In this document: positions 6,402 to 13,302 of the stretch, in pieces
Layout: each line of letters begins with the position of its first letter
Position numbering within the stretch: the first letter of the stretch is position 1
Source of the DNA: an uncultured Porphyromonadaceae bacterium
Lineage (GTDB): Bacteria; Bacteroidota; Bacteroidia; Bacteroidales; Muribaculaceae
Length of the DNA: 14,649 nucleotides
NCBI GenBank assembly: GCA_905198125.1
Contig: CAJKBH010000056.1
Coordinates: 1-14,649 of the forward strand
Direction of reading: 5' to 3'
The notes under the pieces: generated by a model
What the model was told of the DNA's origin: nothing
Databases searched by the model: none
The model's input: the letters and a program-made list of their open reading frames with translations, nothing else
Position numbers and translations under genes: made by a program

Positions 6402-6775
6402 GATTCAAATCTCACAAGTTGATATGATAAAGGAATTAAAAGAAATAAGACTCACAGAACGAAGTCGGTCGATTATTTTCCTATTGGAATTTGGTGCCTC
6501 GGAGAGGCTGTTTCTCAATAACCCCACGATGGACGGAGACAGCTTTAGCTGGCACCGGCCTTCGTGGGGACAGTCAGGCAGTACAGCGGCATGGTCTCCG
6601 ACCAAGACAGACTGTACCGGCCTAACCCCACGAAGGCTGTGGGGACGCTTCGCGCCCTTCAGCCATCGTGGGGTTAATGAGAAACAACCTCTCCGAGGTA
6701 TCGACTCACATAGACACACTTTTGGCGTCAGTTCTGTGCCTTAAATTATAAATAATTCCAACACTCGAAAAATTC
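6402..6775 (-). repeat. Fold-back repeat copy B
   Basis: Copy B is in reverse orientation to A and C. Its complement matches copy A across both arms: the left arm with AATTTAAGGCACAGAAC and CTATGTGAGT, and the right arm with CACCAAATTCC, ATAGGAAAATAATCGACCGA and GTTCTGTG. The inner palindrome lies at 6497-6698. CCCCTTT at 6395-6401 and 6776-6782 flanks it and may be a target duplication, which sets the limits used here; homology fades gradually so the ends are uncertain. The 114- and 104-codon open frames inside it are products of the palindrome, not genes. Confidence 0.75.
6497..6698. repeat. Inner palindrome of repeat B
   Basis: The 36-bp ends 6497-6532 and 6663-6698 are inverted repeats with 34 of 36 matches, both starting CCTCGGAGAGG. 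Four copies of an 11-bp motif (CCCCACGAWGG or its complement) lie at 6522, 6559, 6626 and 6663. The first two form one arm, the last two another, and GTACAG (6581-6586) with CTGTAC (6612-6617) a central arm, giving a three-armed cruciform closed by the outer stem. Confidence 0.8.
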
Positions 6776-6797
6776 CCCCTTTTTAATTACAGGCAAA

Positions 6798-8171
6798 ATG
6801 GATAGAGATAAACTTGACTTTGGGAACGGCAGGATCAAGAGCCTTTTCCTCGCCATGTTTTTCCCGACACTTATAGGGATGCTGTTCAATTCCGTGCTGA
6901 ATATATGCGACGGCATGTTCGTGGGTCACGGCGTGGGCAGCAACGCCCTTGCGGTCATCAACATCGTGGCCCCGCTGTTTTTAGTATGCACGGGAGTCGG
7001 CCTGATGTTCGGCATCGGCGCCTCCGTGATCGGCGGCATACGGCTGGCCGAGGGCAACGTCAAGGCCGCACGTATCATAATGACGCAGGCGTACATAGCC
7101 GGAGGCGTCATATTCGGCATCGTCATATTGGTATCGTTGCTATTTACGCGTCCGCTGCTCTATGCGTTGGGATGCAGCGAGGCTCTGGAGCAGAATGCGA
7201 CGGACTATCTGCTATGGCTGCTGCCCGGTCTGCTGTTCTTCTACCTTCAGTGTGCCGGCATGATGCTGATACGCCTTGACGGATCGCCCAAGTATGCGAT
7301 GTCGATTCAGATAATTGTGGCCATACTCAACATATTCCTGGACTGGTATATGGTGTTTCCCCTGGCAATGGGTATAAAGGGAGCGTCGATTGCCACCTCG
7401 CTGAGCTGTATCGTGGGCGGCGTAATGGTGCTGGCATATTTCATATTCTTCTCCAAGACCTTGAAGTTCTACCGTCTGAAGATGTCGGTGAAATCGCTGA
7501 GGCTTTCGTTACGCAATGTCGGATACATGGCCAAGATAGGACTCGCCACCTTCATCGCTGAGCTGGCCATCGGCGTCACCATGGTGACCGGCAACTTCAT
7601 GTTCCTGAAATATTTAGGCGAGGCCGGTGTGGCGGCTTACAGCGTTGGCTGCTATCTGTTCCCGCTGATGTTTTCCATCAGCAACGCCGTGGCGCAGTCG
7701 TCGCAGCCTATCATAAGCTATAACTACGGGGCCGGCCGGATGGACAGGGTGCGTCAGGCACTGCGGATGTCCATTATCGCCGCCTGCATCTGCGGCGTTG
7801 CCATAACAGTCGGAATGTGGATATGGTCGCCCGCACTGGCCGGTATCTTCCTCGATTCGGCTGAGTCCGCATACGCATTGGCGCGTCAGGGACTGCCGCT
7901 GCTTGGTCTGTGCGCCCTGTTCTTCGCACTGAACATCACCTTCATAGGTTATTATCAGAGCTGCGAGCGGGCTGCACGTTCCATCTGCTACATGCTGCTA
8001 CGCGGTGTGGTGTTCCTGGTGCCGGGATTCTTCCTGTTGCCAAGACTGATTGGCACACCGGGGCTATGGCTGGCCATCCCCGTTTCCGAAATCCTTACAC
8101 TGTCGGTGATAGCCATCCTTTATCTGTGGCAGCACAGACGGAGCAACCTACAGCCGGCTCCCGGTTCGTGA
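6798..8171 (+). CDS. MATE-family multidrug efflux transporter
   Basis: 457 residues, the usual size for MATE exporters, which use a sodium or proton gradient to expel organic cations and drugs across the inner membrane. About twelve hydrophobic helices are visible. The N-terminal half has the family signature FPTLIGMLFNSVLNICDGMFVG and GSNALAVINIVAPL, and the half ends with NIFLDWYMVF and MGIKGASIATSLS. The second half repeats the pattern with AVAQSSQPIISYNYGAGRMDRV, a strongly conserved MATE segment. The C-terminus is short and basic. It is divergent from the AraC-family gene, its likely regulator. Repeat B fills nearly all the space between the promoter at 6339-6368 and this ATG. A strong hairpin terminator follows at 8219. 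Confidence 0.93.
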   Translation: MDRDKLDFGNGRIKSLFLAMFFPTLIGMLFNSVLNICDGMFVGHGVGSNALAVINIVAPLFLVCTGVGLMFGIGASVIGGIRLAEGNVKAARIIMTQAYIAGGVIFGIVILVSLLFTRPLLYALGCSEALEQNATDYLLWLLPGLLFFYLQCAGMMLIRLDGSPKYAMSIQIIVAILNIFLDWYMVFPLAMGIKGASIATSLSCIVGGVMVLAYFIFFSKTLKFYRLKMSVKSLRLSLRNVGYMAKIGLATFIAELAIGVTMVTGNFMFLKYLGEAGVAAYSVGCYLFPLMFSISNAVAQSSQPIISYNYGAGRMDRVRQALRMSIIAACICGVAITVGMWIWSPALAGIFLDSAESAYALARQGLPLLGLCALFFALNITFIGYYQSCERAARSICYMLLRGVVFLVPGFFLLPRLIGTPGLWLAIPVSEILTLSVIAILYLWQHRRSNLQPAPGS

Positions 8172-8210
8172 ACCAAGTGCCCGGGACCTGATAAACTTGT
8201 TGGAAATTAG

Positions 8211-8264
8211 AAAAAATCAGGGCTGATTCCATTTGCTGGAGTCAGCCCTTGTCGGTTATTTTTT
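8211..8264. terminator. Bidirectional intrinsic terminator
   Basis: AGGGCTGATTCCA (8219-8231) pairs with TGGAGTCAGCCCT (8237-8249) around TTTGC, with one G-T wobble. A T-rich stretch follows on the plus strand (to 8264) and an A-run (8211-8216) precedes it, so the hairpin ends both the MATE gene and the convergent SH3b gene. Confidence 0.85.
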
Positions 8265-8277
8265 AAGGGATGTTGCC

Positions 8278-8946
8278 TTAATATTGCTCGAAATTGTAGA
8301 CGATGCCTTTAGATACGATGCCTTCTTCATCCATTCCTGTGATGTGGGAAATGATGAAGGGCTTGTCCAGTTTTTCCGTGGAGTTTCCATCCATGTCGCA
8401 TGACTCCGTGACCAGAATATTAGCCGGCGTGCTTATCCCCTTGAAGTATGATTCGAAGGAATTGGAGCGACCGCTGGCGTCGGTGGTCATTTCCGTCTTG
8501 CAGATGATGACCGGCCCGAGAAAAGTCTTGGACGGGTATGTGAAGTTCCAGGAGGTGGTGTAGCATTTCTCATTGCTTCCCTTACCTTTGCACTCCGTGG
8601 CGGCATACGCGGCGGAGGAATCCTTGAAGCTGACGTACAATGGAGACCCTTCCATAAGGAAACTGCCCTCGGAAGCTACGGACGACGAAAGCCATGCTGC
8701 GTCACCGGTGAAGGGATTGCGTATTTTCAGCCAGTCACCCTCTTGTCCCAGCATTTCGAAGCAGTCGTTGTAGAATGCTTTTCCCACGATAGCGGCCGAG
8801 GTGGAAGGCTGCTGGCGGATGTTGGCCGTAGCCGATGAAACGAACACTGCGTCAACGCCTGTTTCCTGTGCGGAAGCGGAGAATGCCGATATTGCCATTA
8901 CAACGGCGGCGGAAAGAGCGGATGCTGTTGTCTTGAAATTTGCCAT
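8278..8946 (-). CDS. Secreted SH3b-domain protein
   Basis: 222 residues. Residues 1-26 form a clear signal peptide (ASALSAAVVMAISAFSASA before Gln27). Residues about 32-92 match a bacterial SH3 domain: VSSATANIRQQPSTSAAIVGKA, then GDWLKIRNPFTGDAAWLSSS. Such domains often bind peptidoglycan or peptides. Residues 95-222 match no family I recognise; they include cysteines at 119, 128, 149 and 183 that could form disulfides after export. No catalytic domain (NlpC/P60, amidase) is present, so an enzymatic role is not supported. It has its own near-perfect promoter at 8985-9016 and a shared terminator, making it a single-gene unit. Confidence 0.82.
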   Translation of the reverse strand: MANFKTTASALSAAVVMAISAFSASAQETGVDAVFVSSATANIRQQPSTSAAIVGKAFYNDCFEMLGQEGDWLKIRNPFTGDAAWLSSSVASEGSFLMEGSPLYVSFKDSSAAYAATECKGKGSNEKCYTTSWNFTYPSKTFLGPVIICKTEMTTDASGRSNSFESYFKGISTPANILVTESCDMDGNSTEKLDKPFIISHITGMDEEGIVSKGIVYNFEQY

Positions 8947-8984
8947 AAGGTAAATTTATTCGTTGTTATAGTATGATTGTCGCG

Positions 8985-9016
8985 CAAAAGTATGCAAATT
9001 ATTCCACATCCGCAAA
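8985..9016 (-). promoter_or_regulatory. Promoter of the SH3b gene
   Basis: On the minus strand TTTG (9016-9013), a 20-bp spacer and TACTTTTG (8992-8985) match the Bacteroidota consensus exactly. Transcription should begin near 8979, about 33 nt before the ATG at 8946. Confidence 0.75.
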
Positions 9017-9058
9017 TCCCCTCTTGTCTCTATATAAATTGGATTATGTTCAGTAAAG

Positions 9059-9090
9059 TTTGTCAGTTTCGCTTGTTTGTTGTAACTTTG
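9059..9090 (+). promoter_or_regulatory. Promoter of the COG2865 regulator gene
   Basis: TTTG (9059-9062), a 20-bp spacer and TAACTTTG (9083-9090) match the consensus exactly, giving a leader of about 20 nt before the ATG at 9116. It is divergent from the SH3b promoter, with 42 bp between the two. Confidence 0.75.
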
Positions 9091-9115
9091 TAGGTAACAA
9101 TATGTTGAGGTTGAT

Positions 9116-10612
9116 ATGACGATTGACGATATAAAGGCGCTGATTGCTTCGGATGAGTCGCGCACTCTGGAGCTGAAGAAAAGTACCGGAGAACTTAAGG
9201 ACGGTATGCATGCGGCATGTGCGTTTCTGAACACAGAGGGCGGTTGGCTTATATTCGGTGTTACTCCGAAGTCATTAAAAATTATCGGGCAGGAGGTTAC
9301 TGACAAGACGAAACAGGAAATAGCTCAAGCCATTGCAGGTCTGGCGCCGGGTGTGGATATGCGTCCGGATTATGTCGATGTGCCCGAATATCCGGGACAT
9401 CAAGTCATAGCCATGCATTTTGACGGATGGGTTTGGGGCGAGCGTCCGCATACTTTTCACGGTTGCCCGTATTATAAAGTGGAAAGTACCACGCAGATTA
9501 TGCCTCACGAGATGTATGACGAACGTATACGGGCATTTGAGCCTAAAACATACTCGTGGGAGATGCGCCCCGCCTGCGGAGTGACTTTTGATGACCTGAA
9601 CGAGAAGCATATCCGCGGGTGTGTCCGCATGGGTGTGGAGGGAGGCCGTATTCCGGTAAGTGCGTTGAGTGCGCCAATTTCTGATACGTTGTCTAAATGG
9701 AAGCTGTTGAAGAATGGGATTCCTACTAATGGCGCAGCCATGTTATTTTCAAATAATGTGGATGAGTACGACAATTTCAAGATCAAGATGGCTCGTTTCT
9801 TGGGTACGGACAAGAATGAGTTCATCGATGAGATGCGTGTGGAGGGAAATTTCTTTGACCTGCTTGACGCGGGTTTGGCATTCTGTTTCAAGCATCTTAA
9901 CCTGAGCGGTAAAATCACGAACCGAAGCCTTCAGCGGGAAGAACGGCTTGAAATACCATATAAAGCGCTTAGGGAAGCTATTATAAACTCGCTGTGTCAT
10001 CGCCAATGGGAGAAACATAATCTGATGAATAGCATCGCCATCTATGATGACCGTGTAGAGATTGGCAATCCCGGCATATTCCCGTCTCAGATAACTCCGG
10101 AAAATATAAAAGGACCGCATGATTCATATCCATATAATGTGAAGATGGCCGAGGTGCTTTATCGTTCCATGTGGCTTGAAAACTGGGGCTCGGGTGCCAG
10201 ACGCATCATGGAAGCCTGTGAGGAGCAGGGGGTGGAGGAACCGACCTGGCGTTGGGACGGAGGTTTTGTCTACGTTACCTTCAAGCGACCAGCAAAAGGC
10301 GCGAATAATACCCAAGGCTTTATAAGTTCTTCAGAATCTGCGACGGTTCACCGGAATAATAGTAATAGTTCACCGGAAAGTTCACCGGAAACTATTTTAA
10401 GTTCATCAGAATTTATAAATGGTTCATCAGAACGGAAAGTTATAATGCTTCTGAAGTCGAACAATAGGATGACATTGGATAAAATGGCTGAATATCTTGG
10501 TATGACAAAAAGAGGTGTGCAGAAAGTAACTAATAGACTTAAGGAAGCCGGAGTAATTTCTCGCCAAGGTTCCACTAAGGCCGGTCAATGGATTGTAAAT
10601 GGTGAGAAATGA
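9116..10612 (+). CDS. COG2865 AlbA/Schlafen-like regulator with winged helix
   Basis: 498 residues. Residues about 5-135 form the AlbA_2 (Schlafen-related) domain: SRTLELKKS, then ACAFLNTEGGWLIFGV. Residues about 280-390 form a GHKL-type ATP-binding region like the 'RecG C-terminal' module: REAIINSLCHRQW (286-298), VEIGNPGIFP (314-323) and ENWGSGARRI (355-364). Residues about 402-438 are a Ser/Glu-rich repetitive linker (SSSE, SSPE, SSPE, SSSE, GSSE), followed by a winged helix (440-495) with a recognition helix near MTKRGVQKVTNRLKEAGVI. The order suits a cytoplasmic DNA-binding regulator; ligand and targets are unknown, and this family is often mis-named as a helicase. It has its own promoter and stands alone. 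Some members occur in mobile or defence regions, but nothing here makes that specific. Confidence 0.87.
   Translation: MTIDDIKALIASDESRTLELKKSTGELKDGMHAACAFLNTEGGWLIFGVTPKSLKIIGQEVTDKTKQEIAQAIAGLAPGVDMRPDYVDVPEYPGHQVIAMHFDGWVWGERPHTFHGCPYYKVESTTQIMPHEMYDERIRAFEPKTYSWEMRPACGVTFDDLNEKHIRGCVRMGVEGGRIPVSALSAPISDTLSKWKLLKNGIPTNGAAMLFSNNVDEYDNFKIKMARFLGTDKNEFIDEMRVEGNFFDLLDAGLAFCFKHLNLSGKITNRSLQREERLEIPYKALREAIINSLCHRQWEKHNLMNSIAIYDDRVEIGNPGIFPSQITPENIKGPHDSYPYNVKMAEVLYRSMWLENWGSGARRIMEACEEQGVEEPTWRWDGGFVYVTFKRPAKGANNTQGFISSSESATVHRNNSNSSPESSPETILSSSEFINGSSERKVIMLLKSNNRMTLDKMAEYLGMTKRGVQKVTNRLKEAGVISRQGSTKAGQWIVNGEK
10326..10432 (+). repeat. Short imperfect repeats inside the regulator linker
   Basis: Six copies of an 11-mer close to GTTCAYCRGAA start at 10326, 10346, 10368, 10380, 10401 and 10422. 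Starts are mostly 20-22 bp apart, with one 12-bp step. Five of the six are in the same frame and encode S-S-(S/P)-E units. The pattern is seen at both DNA and protein level. Confidence 0.75.
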
Positions 10613-10641
10613 CCCCGCAATTCCAATAGACATCTTTCGCC

Positions 10642-10680
10642 GGTCAGGGAGTGGACGGAATTCCGTCAGGCTCCGTGACC
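10642..10680. terminator. Convergent-gene hairpin
   Basis: GGTCAGGGAG (10642-10651) pairs with CTCCGTGACC (10671-10680), one mismatch, enclosing a perfect 14-bp palindrome GACGGAATTCCGTC (10654-10667). It lies between the convergent gene ends and covers the last codons of the gene at 10666. There is no T-tract on either side, so it may end transcription inefficiently or act differently. Confidence 0.45.
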
Positions 10681-11556
10681 CGGGTTCTTTTTGCGGCGGG
10701 AGGTGTGGATCATGTAGATGCCTAACAGGATGAAGGCGGAGAGGATCAGCAGCATCTCGGTGACGTGGTCGAGGGGTGCGACCCAGATTTCCTGAAACAG
10801 ATTGTTGCGGCCCATTATCTCGACGGGGGTCCAGAACACGATGACGGTGGCGATGGACATGCGCAGGTTGGCTCCCCAGGAGGGTATGCGCAGCTGACGG
10901 GCGAACATGAAGCAGGCTCCGATGAAACATCCCACGCCGACCAGGATGGTGACGGGATGACTGTCGCCTAAGAACACCGGGTCGTAGCAGAACATCAGCA
11001 GTAGGTACGACGCCCACATTATCATGTTGAATTCCATGAATGTCACGATCGAGACGTGGCGCGTCATGGGGCGGGCGCAGATTTCGTTCTTGCGTCCTCT
11101 CAGCAGCTGACGCTGACACCAGTTGATGAAGTTGCAGCCGTTGCGTGTGCTGAACGTGTACATCACCATTATCAGCATGAAGAAGCCGAACGACGCCGGC
11201 AGAATCAGATACTCGGGCTTGGTCACGACCTCGCCTGTGACCGGGTCGAGCATCGGCTGCGTGCCGAACCTGTTGGCGAAATACATGAACAGGAATTCCA
11301 CCCAGCCGGTCCAGAACAACAGACCGCCGATCAGTCCCCACAGCGTCTGGTGCGTATCACCCTTGGCGAAAACGCCGCGGATGGCCATCAGCATACCGAC
11401 CAGGCCCATGGCGAAAGCCGAATAATGCAGTGCGGTGGGCTCCATGAAGTGCTCCATCAGTATCATCAGCGCATGTCCCAACGGCATGAGGAACAATACG
11501 ATGAGGAAAGAGCTTATGGCTTTGAAGGGATATTTTTTCTTGGTCTGTGACTTCAT
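10666..11556 (-). CDS. Polytopic membrane protein of unknown function
   Basis: 296 residues with about eight hydrophobic helices (near 12-32, 45-63, 69-93, 117-137, 169-190, 202-220, 232-250 and 265-285) and a basic C-terminus. I do not recognise the family. Residues inside or next to helices include His28, His36, Glu87 and Glu171, which could bind a metal or heme, but this is speculative. It is transcribed away from the PepSY-TM gene, with separate promoters of the same unusual ATTG-N20-TAnnTTTG form in the 136-bp gap, suggesting shared control and a joint membrane role. A 304-codon minus-strand frame overlapping it (10427-11341) is a shadow. Confidence 0.75.
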   Translation of the reverse strand: MKSQTKKKYPFKAISSFLIVLFLMPLGHALMILMEHFMEPTALHYSAFAMGLVGMLMAIRGVFAKGDTHQTLWGLIGGLLFWTGWVEFLFMYFANRFGTQPMLDPVTGEVVTKPEYLILPASFGFFMLIMVMYTFSTRNGCNFINWCQRQLLRGRKNEICARPMTRHVSIVTFMEFNMIMWASYLLLMFCYDPVFLGDSHPVTILVGVGCFIGACFMFARQLRIPSWGANLRMSIATVIVFWTPVEIMGRNNLFQEIWVAPLDHVTEMLLILSAFILLGIYMIHTSRRKKNPGHGA

Positions 11557-11607
11557 GTCTGTAATATTGAATGTTGATTACGGAAAACTCTTTGATAAAT
11601 TCGACGG

Positions 11608-11639
11608 CAAAATTACAAACTTGGCGTTGTCTCCGCAAT
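11608..11639 (-). promoter_or_regulatory. Promoter of the eight-helix membrane protein gene
   Basis: On the minus strand ATTG (11639-11636), a 20-bp spacer and TAATTTTG (11615-11608). The -7 box matches fully and the -33 box differs by one base. It lies about 50 nt before the ATG at 11556. Confidence 0.6.
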
Positions 11640-11653
11640 CCTCTGAAATGAGT

Positions 11654-11685
11654 ATTGTCAGTGTAGCGGGAATTTCATAACTTTG
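11654..11685 (+). promoter_or_regulatory. Promoter of the PepSY-TM gene
   Basis: ATTG (11654-11657), a 20-bp spacer and TAACTTTG (11678-11685). The -7 box ends only 7 nt before the ATG at 11693, so the transcript would start at or within a few bases of the start codon, that is, leaderless or nearly so. Confidence 0.6.
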
Positions 11686-11692
11686 CGGCTCG

Positions 11693-13201
11693 ATGACGAA
11701 ACGATTTCATATAACATGGCGCGGATTGCATCGCTGGCTCGGGCTGGTGATGGCGGTGCTGATGCTTGTGTTCTGCGTGTCGGGTCTGATACTGAATCAT
11801 CGGGATCTGGTATCAGGATGCGACATCAGCCGTAAGTTATTGCCGTCTTCATACCGGATCAAAGACTACAACAACGGCGTGGTCCGGGGTACGGTGAGGT
11901 TGGGCGGCGACACGGTCCTGCTGTTCGGCAATGCCGGGATATGGCTCAGCGACACGTCGCTCGCCGATGCCCGCGACTTCAATGCGGGTTTCCCTAAAGG
12001 AATGGACGGGCGCAATGTGCGCAACGTGGTGCGTACACGCACAGGCGAGCTGTACGGTGCCGCACAGACCGGCCTGATGCGTCATGACGGAGAAAGATGG
12101 AGGCAGGTCGGGCTTCCCGGCAATACGGAACGCGTTACCGACGTCGCATTGCTGCCCGACAGCGCCGGCGTGCTGGCTCTGACCCGTTCGGACGTTTATG
12201 TAAAGTCAGCGGATGATGCCGTATTCAGAAATGTCGGCCTTAAGGCTCCCGCGGGGGCAAAGAATGAAGTGACGCTGTTCAAGACGGTATGGAATCTGCA
12301 CAGCGGCCAGCTTTTCGGTTTGCCCGGAGTATTGATTGTGGATGCGCTTGCCATAGTGCTTATTTTTCTGAGCATTACAGGTATAGTAATCTTCATTTTA
12401 CCATATTCCATACGCCGGAGCGCGGTGGCTAAGGTGAAGCGTCAGGCAGGATGGCTGAAATGGAATTTCAGATGGCATAACAGTGTGGGTTACTGGACCA
12501 TCGGTCTGACGTTGCTGATAGCGGTGACCGGGGCGTGTCTGCGGCCGCCGTTGATGGTGCCGTTGGTCTTAAACCGGACCAAAGCTATTCCCGGCACGAC
12601 GCTGGATCATGACAATTTCTGGCACGACCGCCTGCGGGCTATCCGATGGGACAGCATGTCGGGCCGCTGGCTGCTGTCCACATCCGAGGGATTCTATACG
12701 GTTGATGAAAGTTTTTACGCCGAGCCCGAACCGTCAGTAGGGAAGGTGACACCGCCGGTCAGCCCAATGGGAGTCACCGTATTCGAGGAAATGGAGCCGG
12801 GCAAGTGGCTGATCGGCTCATTCAGCGGTATGTATGTGTGGGACATGCGATCGGGCAGAATCCATGACTGGTTTACCGGACAGGAATACCGTAAGAAAAA
12901 GATGGGACCGCCTATAAGCGATCATCTGGTGTCCGGTTTTACGCGAGACGTGTCCGGCGGCAATATCGTGGTGTTCGACCATTACAAGGGCGCGGTCGGA
13001 TTGCCTGAGATGCCGGAGGTGCTGGGCCGACAGCCGATGTCCCTTTGGAACGTAGCACTGGAGGCGCACAGCGGCCGCCTGTACGACAATCTGTTGGGTC
13101 CTGTTTCCGTACTCTTTATTTTTCTGGCTGGCGTATCGTGTGTGCTGGTGCTCGTGTCGGGCTGGAAGATGGCCCGTCGCCGCATGAAGAAGAAATCCTG
13201 A
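11693..13201 (+). CDS. PepSY-associated TM protein with internal duplication
   Basis: 502 residues in the inner membrane. Helices lie near 14-36, 213-237, 266-284 and 468-490. The first follows HRWLGL (His13) and the third begins RWHNSVGYW (His262). The second and fourth each follow a short H-S-G motif (WNLHSG, His203; ALEAHSG, His459). The protein is thus two similar halves: helix, a large soluble region (about 40-195 and 290-450) with repeated short strands such as GIWLSDT and GLMRHDGERW, then helix. PepSY-TM proteins include heme-binding ferric-siderophore reductases of the FoxB type, and the paired histidines would suit heme ligation, so a redox or iron-uptake role is an inference. No siderophore receptor is nearby. 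The divergent eight-helix protein is the likely partner. The chosen ATG is supported by the conserved H-x-x-L-G start. Confidence 0.83.
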   Translation: MTKRFHITWRGLHRWLGLVMAVLMLVFCVSGLILNHRDLVSGCDISRKLLPSSYRIKDYNNGVVRGTVRLGGDTVLLFGNAGIWLSDTSLADARDFNAGFPKGMDGRNVRNVVRTRTGELYGAAQTGLMRHDGERWRQVGLPGNTERVTDVALLPDSAGVLALTRSDVYVKSADDAVFRNVGLKAPAGAKNEVTLFKTVWNLHSGQLFGLPGVLIVDALAIVLIFLSITGIVIFILPYSIRRSAVAKVKRQAGWLKWNFRWHNSVGYWTIGLTLLIAVTGACLRPPLMVPLVLNRTKAIPGTTLDHDNFWHDRLRAIRWDSMSGRWLLSTSEGFYTVDESFYAEPEPSVGKVTPPVSPMGVTVFEEMEPGKWLIGSFSGMYVWDMRSGRIHDWFTGQEYRKKKMGPPISDHLVSGFTRDVSGGNIVVFDHYKGAVGLPEMPEVLGRQPMSLWNVALEAHSGRLYDNLLGPVSVLFIFLAGVSCVLVLVSGWKMARRRMKKKS

Positions 13202-13302
13202 AGTAAAAAATAGGCATTGCATAGTGGCTCGCACACTCCGACGTTAGTTGCGCGGGCACTCCGTGTCGCTCGACCGGGGGCGGTGTCCCGTTAAAAGGTA
13301 AT

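Noticed and set aside
6497..6698. CRISPR array or integron attC site
   Set aside because: The repeats alternate in orientation and number only four, with no regular spacers; the symmetric nested palindrome and the lack of an adjacent integrase do not fit either class.
6400..6744. 114-codon plus-strand frame and a 104-codon minus-strand frame in repeat B, and a 77-codon frame at 13504-13737 in repeat C, with similar translations
   Set aside because: Their similarity comes from the shared DNA palindrome, they run through inverted arms in both directions, and no protein family is recognisable.
10427..11341. 304-codon minus-strand open frame
   Set aside because: It overlaps the eight-helix membrane gene in another frame, is rich in Arg and His from GC-rich codons, and runs into the 3' end of the COG2865 gene.
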